64,000 nt of DNA from DASUUI01 sp964577965 (GCA_964577965.1 CAZOAT010000001.1:8542-72541); one strand, 5' to 3'; positions 25,089-34,388 are shown, numbered from the stretch's first letter. Made by a program: numbers and translations. The notes: a model not told the origin generated them from the letters alone.

Positions 25089-25878
25089 CGAGTGCCTCCC
25101 GGAGTGCCGCTGTCAACGATAGCGCCTCGCCAACCCCGAGACCCGCCGCCTCCACGAGCGCGCTCCCCACGACTATACCGTCCGCGACCGTCCGCAGCTC
25201 CCGCGCATGCCGCGGCGTCGATACGCCAAAGCCGACACAGACGGGGAGGTCGGTCTCGCTCCGCACGCGCCGGACAGTTTCCGCCACCGACGACGGGACC
25301 TCCGTCCGGGCGCCCGTGACCCCCAGGCGGCTGATCACGTATACGAATCCACCACCATGCCGCGTGATTGCGGCCACTCTTTCCTGCGGCGTCGTCGGAG
25401 CCACCAGCCGAACGAAAGCGAGGCCGCTCGCGGAAATCCATGCCTCCCGCTCAGCATCCGCTCCAAGGGGGAGGTCCGTAACGAGGATACCGCTCACCGC
25501 CGCGGCCGCTACGCGCTCCAGAACATCGGGTCCGGCAGCGAGGAGAGGATTGAGATAGGTGAAGAGCACCGTTGGCGCGCGTGGTGCGACATCGGCCACC
25601 AGCGACAACGCACCATCGAGTGTCATCCCATTCGCCAAAGCCCGCTGCGAGCTCGCCTGAATCGTCGGCCCGTCAGCCATCGGGTCGGAGAAAGGCACGC
25701 CGATCTCGATCACGTCCGCGCCCGCATCCGGCAGCGAGCGGATCAGCTCGCGCGACTGGGACAGCGTCGGATATCCAGCGGTCACATAGGCCACGAGCGC
25801 GGAACGACCAGCCGCTCGCAGCCCGGCGAACGTCAGCGACAGCGCGTTAGACGAAGTAATCGCCGACGCGGATTCCAT
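25081..25878 (-). CDS. trpA: Tryptophan synthase alpha chain
   Basis: 265 aa from ATG at 25878; the longer frame to 25953 lies inside the HD-GYP gene. Cleaves indoleglycerol phosphate to indole, which is passed to TrpB. Catalytic E and D are visible in DVIEIGVPFSDPMADGPTIQ and ILVTDLPLG. The glycine-rich phosphate site is GFGVSTPRHAREL. Separated from trpB by the HEAT and HD-GYP genes but overlapping the latter by 32 bp, so still in the operon. Confidence 0.94.
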   Translation of the reverse strand: MESASAITSSNALSLTFAGLRAAGRSALVAYVTAGYPTLSQSRELIRSLPDAGADVIEIGVPFSDPMADGPTIQASSQRALANGMTLDGALSLVADVAPRAPTVLFTYLNPLLAAGPDVLERVAAAAVSGILVTDLPLGADAEREAWISASGLAFVRLVAPTTPQERVAAITRHGGGFVYVISRLGVTGARTEVPSSVAETVRRVRSETDLPVCVGFGVSTPRHARELRTVADGIVVGSALVEAAGLGVGEALSLTAALREALDG

Positions 25879-27319
25879 AGCGGTCGGGGTCCGCGGTCTT
25901 GATGATCGTGCGCTTGAATGCTCCCGCCTCCTGCTCACCCAGATCGACCTCAATGACCGGATGCAGCCGCATGCCCTGCGGGTCGCTGATGATCAGCACC
26001 AGGGGACGCGACAGCAGGTCAGGGCTGGGGTTCGCAGCCGCGACGACGGCGAGCTCGAACGTGTCCAGCACCACAAGCGTTCCCACCGGATAGATGCCGA
26101 GCAGGTTGATGAATGCCTTCACGATGGCGGGGTCCATGCCGCGCCGCGGGTTGTCGCGCATCTCCTGCAGCACGGCGGGCGGCGGCCAGGGCTCTGTCTG
26201 GTACGTCCGGCGGGACGTAGCAGCGTCATAGCCATCCGCAACCGCAACGATCTTGCTGGTCATCCCGAGCGCCCGTGGGCGGATCGGCTTCGGATAGCCT
26301 GTCAGATCGTATTTCATGTGATGCTCGTACGCGCAGACCATCGCCCTGTAGGGCAGCTCCGACTGGCCGCGCAGCTGAAAGAGAGTGAGCATCCCGAGCC
26401 ATGGGTGGTCCATCATCTGGTTCCACTCTTCCTCGTTCAGATCCTCGGCCTTCTGCAGGAGCGGAAGCGGGACGCGTGATTTGCCGAGGTCGTGGAACAG
26501 TGCCGCGATGCCGATCTCGTACAGCTGCTTCTTGGTGAGCCCGAGTCGCCGGCCGAGCGCGACCGAGAATATGCAGACGTTGACGCTGTGTGTGAACGTG
26601 TACTCGTCGTAATCACGGATCGTGGTGAGCGCGATCAGCGACGTCTCCTCTGTGAGAATCTGATCCACGATGCTCTGCACCAGCCGCTTGATGCGGCGTA
26701 CGCTGGGCGTCTTGCCGAGACGGAAGGAGGTCATCACGTCCTTGGTCACGGCCACGGACTGAGCGTACGTCCTGACCGCGGCCTGCCGGACCTGTTCGTG
26801 GACCTCGCGCTCGGCTTCCGTCTCACTCGGCGGCTCCAGCTCGAATACCGTGATCGCGGCCGACTCGAGCCGCTGGACGAGGCTCTCGAAGCTCGCATCC
26901 GGGTTCCCCGCAGTCGAAGGCGCGTCGAGCTGAGACAGCAGCACCAGCCAGTCGCGCGAAGCCGCGGGTCGAACACAGTGAATTGCGCCGACGCCCGACG
27001 CGCGACACAGGCTCAGCAGCCGGCTGAAGCTGGCATAGTTGGTGAGATCGAGCCGCAGGCGCGTGTCGTTGATGAAGATGTACTCGCCGGAGAAGCGGAT
27101 CTCGAGATCGCCCTCCACACTGCGTATCTCCTCCGCCACCTCCACGAGGTCTTCCAGTGCGCGCTCCACGCCCGTATGCTCCGGCGGGTACAATCGCGCC
27201 GCGCGCGCTGCAGAGTAGCAGTTGATTATGAACTGCCGTCCCGTGCGCCGGATGAACGCAGGATTCCCCTCGGGAGGAGTGCTCCGGAGGCGCCCACTGC
27301 CCGTCAGCGTCGTCGTCAC
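25847..27319 (-). CDS. HD-GYP-type phosphohydrolase with N-terminal partner domain
   Basis: 490 aa. Residues 25-130 form a domain also seen in the adjacent HEAT protein (LYPPEH at 43-48, FSGEYIFIND at 77-86). Residues 230-400 are an HD-GYP domain with H244, H276-D277 (FHDLGK), H305, H333-H334 and GYP 341-343, then VAVADGYDAATS. The canonical HHExxDGxGYP reads HHMKYDLTGYP, so one expected glutamate is Met. It may hydrolyse cyclic di-GMP or another nucleotide, or have become a sensor. Soluble, no receiver domain. Start overlaps the HEAT gene by 4 bp. Confidence 0.85.
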   Translation of the reverse strand: MTTTLTGSGRLRSTPPEGNPAFIRRTGRQFIINCYSAARAARLYPPEHTGVERALEDLVEVAEEIRSVEGDLEIRFSGEYIFINDTRLRLDLTNYASFSRLLSLCRASGVGAIHCVRPAASRDWLVLLSQLDAPSTAGNPDASFESLVQRLESAAITVFELEPPSETEAEREVHEQVRQAAVRTYAQSVAVTKDVMTSFRLGKTPSVRRIKRLVQSIVDQILTEETSLIALTTIRDYDEYTFTHSVNVCIFSVALGRRLGLTKKQLYEIGIAALFHDLGKSRVPLPLLQKAEDLNEEEWNQMMDHPWLGMLTLFQLRGQSELPYRAMVCAYEHHMKYDLTGYPKPIRPRALGMTSKIVAVADGYDAATSRRTYQTEPWPPPAVLQEMRDNPRRGMDPAIVKAFINLLGIYPVGTLVVLDTFELAVVAAANPSPDLLSRPLVLIISDPQGMRLHPVIEVDLGEQEAGAFKRTIIKTADPDRYGIRVGDYFV

Positions 27320-29040
27320 CTGATCCCCTCGCGCATGGCCCGGGACACGGCGTTGCGCACGAGCACGTCCCTGTCGCTGGCAGCCCGCTCCAGCGAATGC
27401 AACGCCTTCGCACCGGGGATCTTCCCCAGAGCCGTTGCCGCGCAGGCGCGCAACTCGGCTTCCTCCCTGCGTCCAAGGGCGCTGCGCCCGTTGAGCACCT
27501 GATCCAGATACGGAACTGCTGCGTCCCCCGCCAGCGCTCCATACGCCTCGAAGAAGGTGAGCTTCTCCTGAAGGTTGCTGTCCCGGAGCGTCTTACCGCG
27601 GATCGCACGCTCTACCCGCGGCAGCGCAGCCCGGTAACCCCGGGCAGCGAGCGCCCTTGCAGCCGAGACGCGAATGTCACGTTCCGAATCGTCGAGAGTT
27701 CGCTCCAGTGCCTGCAGTGCGCCGGGCGAGCCGATGTCGGCAAGCGCCAGTGCCGCGGCAAGGCGCATCTGCGCCGTGATCCCATCGCTGGCGACCTGGC
27801 CCAGCGCCGGGACTGCCGCCGCAGCCTTCATTGCTCCCGCCCGCTGAATGGCCTCGAGCGCGACACTGGGCTCGGGCGACCTGATGAGCCGGACCAGCTC
27901 CGCGGTGTACATGCTGGCAAGCCGGTCGGCGGCACCCTCGAGCAGAGTGCGCAGTGATGGATTCTGCGTTCGGGTGAGAAAGAGAAAAACGGTCTCGAGG
28001 GCCGCAGGTCGCAGCAGTCCGAACAGCTCGGGCAGATCCACCTGTGGTGGAGAGAGCGGCATCAGATCGAGTGTCTCGAGAAGCTGCGTCAGCGCAGCCG
28101 GCTCGCTGAGCCGTTCCGGCAACTCCTCCAGCCTGCGACGCAGCGGCTCCGGCAACCCGGCCGTGCGCTCCAGAGTCACGCCGAGTTCGCGGAGGAGATA
28201 CGCCGCCGATTTGACGCTGGAGCTCGACAGCAACACGATCAGCAGGTGCTCGAGGATCCCGGAGATCTCCTCGCGGGCAGTGGCGTCGGCTTCCTGCTCG
28301 AACGTGTCCAGCAGTGCTGCCGCTATGCTCGGTCGCAGATCGGTGGAGAACTCGCGCGCGATCTCCGCTCGCAGGTACTCGATCTCCTGCTCCTCCAGGA
28401 AGTAGAGCGTGGAATCGAAATCGTCCATGCTCACGAGTCCGGTGACTGGCCCCGACGACTTGAGCCGCTCGGGGCTCAGGTCGGTCATGCTGGCTGGCGG
28501 CTCGACCTGCACCGGCTGCTCCCCGGTGACGATGGGCTCGAATGCCAGTTCGCCACCGCCGGCCTCGATGTAGCGGTACTCGAGATTCGCGAACTCCTCC
28601 TCCCAGAGCAGCGTGAGCAGGTCGTCGTCGTCCGGCGACGCGGTGCGCACCCGCTTGAGGAGGTCGAGCATCAGCTGCAGGTCGCTGCGCTCGAAACCCC
28701 GACGCATCTCGAGTTCCCGCACGCCGTCCTTGTAGAACGTCCAGGGGATGCTCTCGCTCGTCTTCTCCGGCTCCTCGAAGACCTTCTGGCCGTAGCAGCG
28801 GAACTCCGTCTCCCCGATCTCCAGAACGATGTGATCCGTGTGGCGCCAGAGCACCTCGAACGCCATGCGGAGCGACTCATCCGCCCTGGCCCTCATCGGG
28901 TTGTTGGGCAGGTACAGCTGATGCGCCTTGACCGCGCGGCTGAAACTGCGGGCGATCTCGGTCGCCAGCGTGAGCGGAAACGGAGGCTGCTCTGCCTCCG
29001 CGACCGCCGGGGTCTCTCCGCCCCCCGGTGCGTCGATCAC
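27316..29040 (-). CDS. HEAT-repeat protein sharing an N-terminal domain with its HD-GYP neighbour
   Basis: 574 aa from a GTG that overlaps the trpB stop as GTGA; the frame further upstream lies inside trpB. Residues 25-130 resemble the N-terminus of the next gene product: AVKAHQLYLPNNP here against RAARLYPPEHT there, then a strand pair (RCYGQKVF) and a helix RSDLQLMLDLL. A middle helical region and C-terminal HEAT-like repeats follow (for example RLAAALALADIGSPGALQAL, and ELRACAATALGKIPGAKAL). HEAT arrays bind proteins, so it is probably a scaffold acting with the HD-GYP protein. Confidence 0.75.
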   Translation of the reverse strand: MIDAPGGGETPAVAEAEQPPFPLTLATEIARSFSRAVKAHQLYLPNNPMRARADESLRMAFEVLWRHTDHIVLEIGETEFRCYGQKVFEEPEKTSESIPWTFYKDGVRELEMRRGFERSDLQLMLDLLKRVRTASPDDDDLLTLLWEEEFANLEYRYIEAGGGELAFEPIVTGEQPVQVEPPASMTDLSPERLKSSGPVTGLVSMDDFDSTLYFLEEQEIEYLRAEIAREFSTDLRPSIAAALLDTFEQEADATAREEISGILEHLLIVLLSSSSVKSAAYLLRELGVTLERTAGLPEPLRRRLEELPERLSEPAALTQLLETLDLMPLSPPQVDLPELFGLLRPAALETVFLFLTRTQNPSLRTLLEGAADRLASMYTAELVRLIRSPEPSVALEAIQRAGAMKAAAAVPALGQVASDGITAQMRLAAALALADIGSPGALQALERTLDDSERDIRVSAARALAARGYRAALPRVERAIRGKTLRDSNLQEKLTFFEAYGALAGDAAVPYLDQVLNGRSALGRREEAELRACAATALGKIPGAKALHSLERAASDRDVLVRNAVSRAMREGIR

Positions 29041-30218
29041 GCGGCGCCCTCGATGTGGCTGACCTGCTCGACGTCCTTGTCGCCCCGTCCGCTCACACAG
29101 ATCAGAACGGCGCCATCCCCCGTCCACTTCCCCTTCTGCTCCACCACCCATGCGATGGCATGCGCGGTCTCGAGTGCAGGTATGATCCCTTCGGTTCTGC
29201 TGAGGAGACCGAAGGCGCGCAGCGCGGACTCGTCAGTGACGGCTGCATAGCTGGCGCGCCCGCTCTCCATCAGATGCGCGTGCTCGGGTCCGACGCCCGG
29301 GTAATCCAACCCCGCGGAGATCGAGTGCGCGGGGCTCACCTGACCGGCGTCATCCTGCAGCAGGTAGCTCAGCGAGCCGTGCAGCACTCCGGGCCGGCCG
29401 CGCGCGAGAGACGCCGAGTGCTCGCCGGACTCGAGACCATGGCCACCGGCTTCCACACCGACGAGCTCCACTTCCGGGTCGTCGATGAAGCCCGCGAAAA
29501 TTCCCATCGCATTCGAGCCGCCGCCGACACACGCGACCACAGTGGCCGGCAGCGCACCGGTGCGCTCCAGCATCTGCGCGCGCGCTTCCCGCCCGATGAC
29601 GGACTGCAGCTCCCGCACTATCCGCGGGTAGGGTGCGGGTCCGACAACCGAGCCAATGATGTAGTGAGTGTCATTAACGTCCGCGACCCAGTCGCGGATG
29701 GCTTCGCTGGTCGCATCCTTGAGAGTTCTCGTGCCAGTGCTGACGGGAACGACAGTGGCGCCGAGCAGTCGCATTCTGAACACGTTCAGCGCCTGCCGGC
29801 GCATGTCCTCCTCACCCATATAGACGACGCATTCGAGACCGAATCGGGCACAGACCGTGGCAGTAGCGACCCCGTGCTGTCCCGCCCCGGTCTCAGCCAC
29901 AATCCGCCGCTTGCCCATGCGTCGCGCGAGAAGCGCCTGGCCGACAGTGTTGTTGATCTTGTGCGCACCCGTGTGATTCAGGTCCTCGCGCTTGAGAAAC
30001 ACGAGCGCACCCGCTTCCTCTCCCAGTCGCGGGGCGGCCGTGAGCGGCGAGGGCCGGCCGACGAAATCGGCGAGCAGCGCGTCCAGATCCCGGCGAAACT
30101 CTCCGTCCGACATCGCTGCGTCGAACGCATTCTCGAGCTCCTCGAGCGCCGGGATCAGCGTCTCGGGCACATAGCGGCCACCGAACGCGCCGAACCTGTC
30201 TGGTGGCGCGGACGTCAC
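29037..30218 (-). CDS. trpB: Tryptophan synthase beta chain
   Basis: 393 aa, GTG start overlapping the trpF stop (GTGA). PLP enzyme condensing indole and serine. Visible: GAFGGRYVPETL at the N-terminus, PLP lysine in HTGAHKINN, ETGAGQHGVATA, and the phosphate loop GGGSNAMG. Full length for the TrpB1 type. Confidence 0.96.
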   Translation of the reverse strand: MTSAPPDRFGAFGGRYVPETLIPALEELENAFDAAMSDGEFRRDLDALLADFVGRPSPLTAAPRLGEEAGALVFLKREDLNHTGAHKINNTVGQALLARRMGKRRIVAETGAGQHGVATATVCARFGLECVVYMGEEDMRRQALNVFRMRLLGATVVPVSTGTRTLKDATSEAIRDWVADVNDTHYIIGSVVGPAPYPRIVRELQSVIGREARAQMLERTGALPATVVACVGGGSNAMGIFAGFIDDPEVELVGVEAGGHGLESGEHSASLARGRPGVLHGSLSYLLQDDAGQVSPAHSISAGLDYPGVGPEHAHLMESGRASYAAVTDESALRAFGLLSRTEGIIPALETAHAIAWVVEQKGKWTGDGAVLICVSGRGDKDVEQVSHIEGAA

Positions 30219-30874
30219 TCTCTGTCTGCGGCGACGGCCGCCGCGAACGATTCCATCAGCGCGTGGTCCTTGACCCCAATTGACGATTCCACTCCGGATG
30301 AAACGTCCACTACATCGGGCCGGAGCAGCTGAATCCCGTCGCGCACGTTCGCTGCCCGGAGTCCGCCCGCGAGCACGAGCCTGCCGGGCCTGCGCAGTGC
30401 GAGCGATCCTGCCGCGGCCTCCCAGTCGAAGCCCCTGCCGGTCCCACCGATTGCCCGCGCATCCAGCTTGTCGAGAACGATAGCGTCAGAGACAGCGAAC
30501 AGCTCATAGGATTTTTCCGGCAGCTTCCCGTGCACGCGCACGACCGACCAGATCTCCCCGCCGAAGCGGTCGCGCAGCTCCAGTACGAATTCCGGGTCGG
30601 GATCACCGTGCAGCTGGATTACTTCGACGCCCGCCTCCTCAGCCGCAGCGGCAATGACATCGGCGGTGCCTCGGCCGAATACACCAGCACGGCGCGGCGG
30701 CGTACTCTCTCCAGCGCCCCGTTCTGCTCCGGCATACACCTCCAGTGCCGCCGCGACATCCAGCGATCGCGGGCCACCGGCAAAGACGACTCCGACGTAG
30801 GCCGCACCCAGGCGCGCAGCATGCCCGGCGTCGGCCGGCCGCGTAAGGCCGCAGAACTTAATCGCTGGCCGCAC
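30215..30874 (-). CDS. trpF: Phosphoribosylanthranilate isomerase
   Basis: 219 aa, GTG start. TIM-barrel isomerase of tryptophan synthesis. Catalytic Cys is in IKFCGLTRPAD and Asp in AIVLDKLD; phosphate-binding segments are VLAGGLRAANV and VDVSSGVESS. Overlaps trpC by 17 bp and trpB by 4 bp. Confidence 0.94.
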   Translation of the reverse strand: MRPAIKFCGLTRPADAGHAARLGAAYVGVVFAGGPRSLDVAAALEVYAGAERGAGESTPPRRAGVFGRGTADVIAAAAEEAGVEVIQLHGDPDPEFVLELRDRFGGEIWSVVRVHGKLPEKSYELFAVSDAIVLDKLDARAIGGTGRGFDWEAAAGSLALRRPGRLVLAGGLRAANVRDGIQLLRPDVVDVSSGVESSIGVKDHALMESFAAAVAADRE

Positions 30875-31649
30875 GTCGCCTCCTCGTGACTCCGGTGAGC
30901 ATGCGTACGGCCACTGCCGGATCAGGAGCCGCGGACAAGGCCGATCCTATCAGAACCGCGTCCACACCGTGCGATGCCACGGACTCGACGTCAGCCCGCG
31001 TGCGCAATCCACTTTCTCCGATGCAGATGCAGTCCCGCGGAACGAGCGGCGCGAGCCGCTCCACCACGCCCCGATCCACCCCCAGCGTTTCGAGATCACG
31101 CGCGTTGATACCGACGAGCAGAGCGCCCGCGGAGAGTGCGACTGCGAGCTCGCGGGTGGTACGGATCTCGACCAGCGGCTCCAGCCCAACAGCGCGACAG
31201 AACACCGCAAGCTCCAACAGCAGTGCGCGCGGCAGACCACTCGCGATGAGCAGCACCGCGGATGCACCCGCGATGCGCGCTTCGAGTATCTGCTCCTCCG
31301 CCACGATGAAATCCTTGCGCAGCAGCGGAACGGGAACCGCCGCCGCAGCGGCTTCGAGATCGGCGAGCGAGCCGCGAAACCGCGATGGCTCGGTAAGGAC
31401 GGATATCGCAGCGGCACCGCCCGCCGCGTAAGCGCGCGCCTGGATCGCTGCGTCGAGATCGGGACCGATGCTGCCCTGCGACGGCGAAGCGCGCTTGATC
31501 TCGGCGATCACTGCTACGTGGTCGCCAGCGAGGGCAGCGACTGCGGGCGGCGGTTCCGGTACCTCGCCAGCCCTGCGCTCCAACTCAGAACGCCGCGGCC
31601 GGAGACCCTCCGCGCGCACGCGGGCAGCAGCCATGAGCTCGCCGAGCAC
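30858..31649 (-). CDS. trpC: Indole-3-glycerol phosphate synthase
   Basis: 263 aa from GTG at 31649 (VLGELMAAARVRAEGL). The open frame continues to 31826 through the lexA promoter, so the start is uncertain by some codons. Barrel motifs: VAVIAEIKRASPSQG, ISVLTEPSRFRGS, LLRKDFIV, LVGINARDLETL, and ICIGESGLRTRADV. Divergent from lexA across 124 bp and first gene of the trpCFB block. Confidence 0.93.
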   Translation of the reverse strand: MLGELMAAARVRAEGLRPRRSELERRAGEVPEPPPAVAALAGDHVAVIAEIKRASPSQGSIGPDLDAAIQARAYAAGGAAAISVLTEPSRFRGSLADLEAAAAAVPVPLLRKDFIVAEEQILEARIAGASAVLLIASGLPRALLLELAVFCRAVGLEPLVEIRTTRELAVALSAGALLVGINARDLETLGVDRGVVERLAPLVPRDCICIGESGLRTRADVESVASHGVDAVLIGSALSAAPDPAVAVRMLTGVTRRRRAASD

Positions 31650-31679
31650 GCCGGACGGCGGTGCTTCGGTGACTGGCTG

Positions 31680-31708
31680 TTGCGTTTCGGTGGGTGTTCG
31701 GCTATCGT
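31680..31708 (+). promoter_or_regulatory. Candidate lexA promoter
   Basis: TTGCGT (31680-31685), a 17-bp spacer and TATCGT (31703-31708) have the spacing of a sigma70 promoter, with a moderate match to consensus. The lexA ribosome site AGGGGAA (31760-31766) follows, 7 nt from the ATG. I could not identify a clear palindromic SOS box in the leader. Confidence 0.4.
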
Positions 31709-31773
31709 AGCTTTTCGGCAAATCTTCGGTATCGGTCTCCCGGAACACCACTCTTCGGCAGGGGAACTCACAA

Positions 31774-32382
31774 ATGTCGCTTACCAGACGGCAGCGCGAA
31801 ATACTGACGTTCCTGGCTGAGTACACCGATGATCATGGCTACGCGCCGAGTTTCGAGGAGATCGCGGAGCGATTCGGCTACAGCTCACTCGCCACGGTGC
31901 ATGAGCACCTCAGCAATCTCGAGCGCAAGGGCTACATCAAACGCAACTACAACGAGAGCCGCGCCATCGAGCTGGTCCCGTCGGATGCGTTCGGGCGATC
32001 GGTGCATCTCCCGCTAATGGGCACGGTCGCGGCCGGCGCGCCGATCGAAGCGATCGAGAGCAGCGAATCGCTCGCCGTCCCCGAAGAGCTTATAGGTCGG
32101 AACGGGAACCACTACGTGCTGAAGGTTCGCGGAAACTCGATGATTGACGAGCAGATCCGCGATGGCGATTTCGTGATCGTGAACGAGCGTCGCAGCGTGA
32201 GTAACGGCGAGATGGTCATCGCGCTCATCGACAACAACTCCGCCACGGTCAAGAAGTACTACCGGGAGAAGGACGGTCGCGTTCGACTGCAGCCGGCCAA
32301 CGAGGCACTCGCCCCCATCTATGTCCGCGAGGACGATCTCCTCATTCAGGGAGTCGTTGTGGGAGTGATGCGGCGGTACTAG
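31774..32382 (+). CDS. lexA: LexA repressor, SOS regulator
   Basis: 202 aa, ATG with a good ribosome site. An N-terminal winged helix (RRQREILTFLAEY, GYAPSFEEIAERFGYSS) precedes the S24 autoprotease domain. The cleavage site is A87-G88 in GTVAAGAP, the nucleophile is S122 in GNSMIDEQ, and the general base is K160 in ATVKKYY. Represses DNA damage genes until RecA-stimulated self-cleavage. It sits alone on the plus strand between trpD and trpC, antisense to the surrounding operon. Confidence 0.95.
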   Translation: MSLTRRQREILTFLAEYTDDHGYAPSFEEIAERFGYSSLATVHEHLSNLERKGYIKRNYNESRAIELVPSDAFGRSVHLPLMGTVAAGAPIEAIESSESLAVPEELIGRNGNHYVLKVRGNSMIDEQIRDGDFVIVNERRSVSNGEMVIALIDNNSATVKKYYREKDGRVRLQPANEALAPIYVREDDLLIQGVVVGVMRRY

Positions 32383-32405
32383 GGCGCATGCGAGCGGCGC
32401 GCCTG

Positions 32406-33431
32406 CTACTGATAGGCGATGCGCAGCCGCTCCAGTGCCTCCATGCCCGCTCCCGCGTCGAGCGCGCGCGTCGCCTCCTCCACCGCGGCATCGAACGACT
32501 TCGCGCGGCCACTCACGTAGACAGCCGCGGCCGCGTTGAGCAGCACCGCGGAGCGCGCCCCCCGCCTGCCCCGTCCAGCCAGGACGTCGAGTATCACACG
32601 CGCATTCTCCTCTGGCGATGCCCCTGCGAGCTCGTCCGCCGAGCCGGCGGCGAGATCGAAGCGCGCCGGATCGATCTCCCAACCCCCGACCTCGCCATCG
32701 CGTATCTCGAGGACGTGCGTCACTCCGAGCGGCGAAAGCTCGTCCAGCCCAGGCTCGCCATGGACCACGAGCGCATGCCTGGCGCCAAGTTCCGCCAGCG
32801 CGCCGGCAAGCACCGGCACCCGCGTGGGATCGGCGACGCCGACGACCTGCCGGCCGGCACCGGCCGGATTGGCGAGCGGACCGACCACGTTCATCACGGT
32901 CGGAACGGCGAGCTCGCGGCGGACGGGGCCGACGTGCCGCATCGCCGGGTGCATCAGCGGAGCGAACATGAATACGATCCCGGTCTCATGCAGCGCACGC
33001 TCCATCGTTTCCACGGGGACGTCGATTCGGACCCCGAGTGCTTCCAGCACGTCGGCGCTGCCGCAGCTCGACGTGAAAGAGCGATTCCCATGCTTCGCTA
33101 TCCGCACGCCCGCGCCACCGGCGACGAGTGCCGCGGCCGTCGAGATGTTGAAGGTGCGCACCGTCCCGCCGCCCGTACCGCATGTGTCCACCAGAGAATC
33201 GGGGTCGGCGGCGGAAAGCGTGACCATCGCGCGCCGGAGCGCGCGGGCAGCCCCGGAGACAATCTCCGCAGTGTCCCCGCGCACGCGCAGGCCCATCAGC
33301 AGCGCGGCGATCTGAGTGGCCGAAGCCTCGCCCTTCATGACGAGCTCGAGCGCGTCCGCGACGTCGTCGCCGCCGAGCGGCATACCGTGGGCGAGCGCGT
33401 GGATCGCGCGCTGCAGGGCCGTATCGTCCAC
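32406..33431 (-). CDS. trpD: Anthranilate phosphoribosyltransferase
   Basis: 341 aa, GTG start. Transfers phosphoribose from PRPP to anthranilate. Motifs: VDTCGTGGGTVRTFNIST, KHGNRSFTSSCGSADVLEALG, GPLANPAGAG and VVHGEPGLDELSPLG. Follows the GAF-like gene by 9 bp. lexA in the opposite orientation separates it from trpC. trpE and trpG are not in the window. Confidence 0.95.
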   Translation of the reverse strand: MDDTALQRAIHALAHGMPLGGDDVADALELVMKGEASATQIAALLMGLRVRGDTAEIVSGAARALRRAMVTLSAADPDSLVDTCGTGGGTVRTFNISTAAALVAGGAGVRIAKHGNRSFTSSCGSADVLEALGVRIDVPVETMERALHETGIVFMFAPLMHPAMRHVGPVRRELAVPTVMNVVGPLANPAGAGRQVVGVADPTRVPVLAGALAELGARHALVVHGEPGLDELSPLGVTHVLEIRDGEVGGWEIDPARFDLAAGSADELAGASPEENARVILDVLAGRGRRGARSAVLLNAAAAVYVSGRAKSFDAAVEEATRALDAGAGMEALERLRIAYQ

Positions 33432-33440
33432 GAGCGAGGA

Positions 33441-34331
33441 CTACTGCCCGCTGGCTACAGCGGCGCGGACTTCTTCGAGGAGGCTGCGCGGATCGCGCGC
33501 CGCAGGGGACTCAGTGATGAGGCGCTGGATGCGGTGCAGCAGGTTTCCCTGATTCCGCAGCGCCTCTGACTGGCGGCTGAGGTCCACGTGTGCTTTCTCG
33601 AGCTGTGCGACCGCGGTAGCGACCTGTTGCTCGACCGCCTGCAGACGCGAAGCCGCTCCGCGAGCCCGCTCGCCGGCGTCGAATGCGGCGCGCTGGAATT
33701 CGGCGACACGGGCATCGACCCCGTCAGCCGTCAGCTGCCGCCTTATCTCCTCCAGCTCTCCCTGCAGCGCGGCCATCGAACGTCCATACTCCTCGTGAAC
33801 CCGTCCGAGTATGGCCTCCAGAGCCTGCTCCGCTTCCCGCCGCGCGTCGCGCTCTGCGCAGAGGGTCACAGCGAGCGCAAAAATTCCCACCGGTGCGGTG
33901 ACCTTCTCGATCGCTCTGGAGCCGAACCGCTGGCGTGGCTCCCTGACCGCAATGAGACCGCACAGTTCGCCGTGCGCGCGAATCCCCTGCACCAGGAGAA
34001 ACGCTTCGGATGGGTCCGGCATCCCCAGAAAGCGCAGGTAATCGGACGACTGCTCGCCGAAATCGACCAACGTACCGCCAGCGACGAGTTCCTTCCGTAA
34101 TCTGGGAGGAAGATGATCGAGCGAGACCTCGAACGGCTCAGCCGTGAAGCCGCCGGCCGATCGCGTGTAGCGTGAGGTAACGACCTGCCGACGGGCATCG
34201 AAGGAGTAGTAGGCGATATGCAGGCCTCGCACTGTCGCCTCGAGCTGGGCGCTCAGGGAGCGCAGTGCCTCGGCAATGTTCGGCGCGTCCATCACGGCCT
34301 GCGTGAACGCGGCAATCGTCAGTTGGGTCAT
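33441..34331 (-). CDS. GAF-like domain and coiled-coil protein
   Basis: 296 aa from ATG at 34331. Residues 1-160 look like a GAF-type sensor fold (VRGLHIAYYSFDARR, FLLVQGIRAHGELCGLIAVREP). Residues 165-270 form a long amphipathic coiled coil (REAEQALEAILGRVHEEYG, LQAVEQQVATAVAQLEKAH). No catalytic output domain follows, so it may be an adaptor or signalling partner. It heads the trpD transcript with a 9 bp gap. No specific ligand can be suggested. Confidence 0.6.
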   Translation of the reverse strand: MTQLTIAAFTQAVMDAPNIAEALRSLSAQLEATVRGLHIAYYSFDARRQVVTSRYTRSAGGFTAEPFEVSLDHLPPRLRKELVAGGTLVDFGEQSSDYLRFLGMPDPSEAFLLVQGIRAHGELCGLIAVREPRQRFGSRAIEKVTAPVGIFALAVTLCAERDARREAEQALEAILGRVHEEYGRSMAALQGELEEIRRQLTADGVDARVAEFQRAAFDAGERARGAASRLQAVEQQVATAVAQLEKAHVDLSRQSEALRNQGNLLHRIQRLITESPAARDPRSLLEEVRAAVASGQ

Positions 34332-34388
34332 CGCCGTCACGTTGCGGCGTAGCTTCTTTAATGTCAATCAGTTCCGCACCCGCTCTGC

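Noticed and set aside
31650..31773. SOS box for LexA self-regulation
   Set aside because: GTTCGG- and GGAAC-like half-sites occur, but they do not form a palindrome with consistent spacing, so no operator was called.
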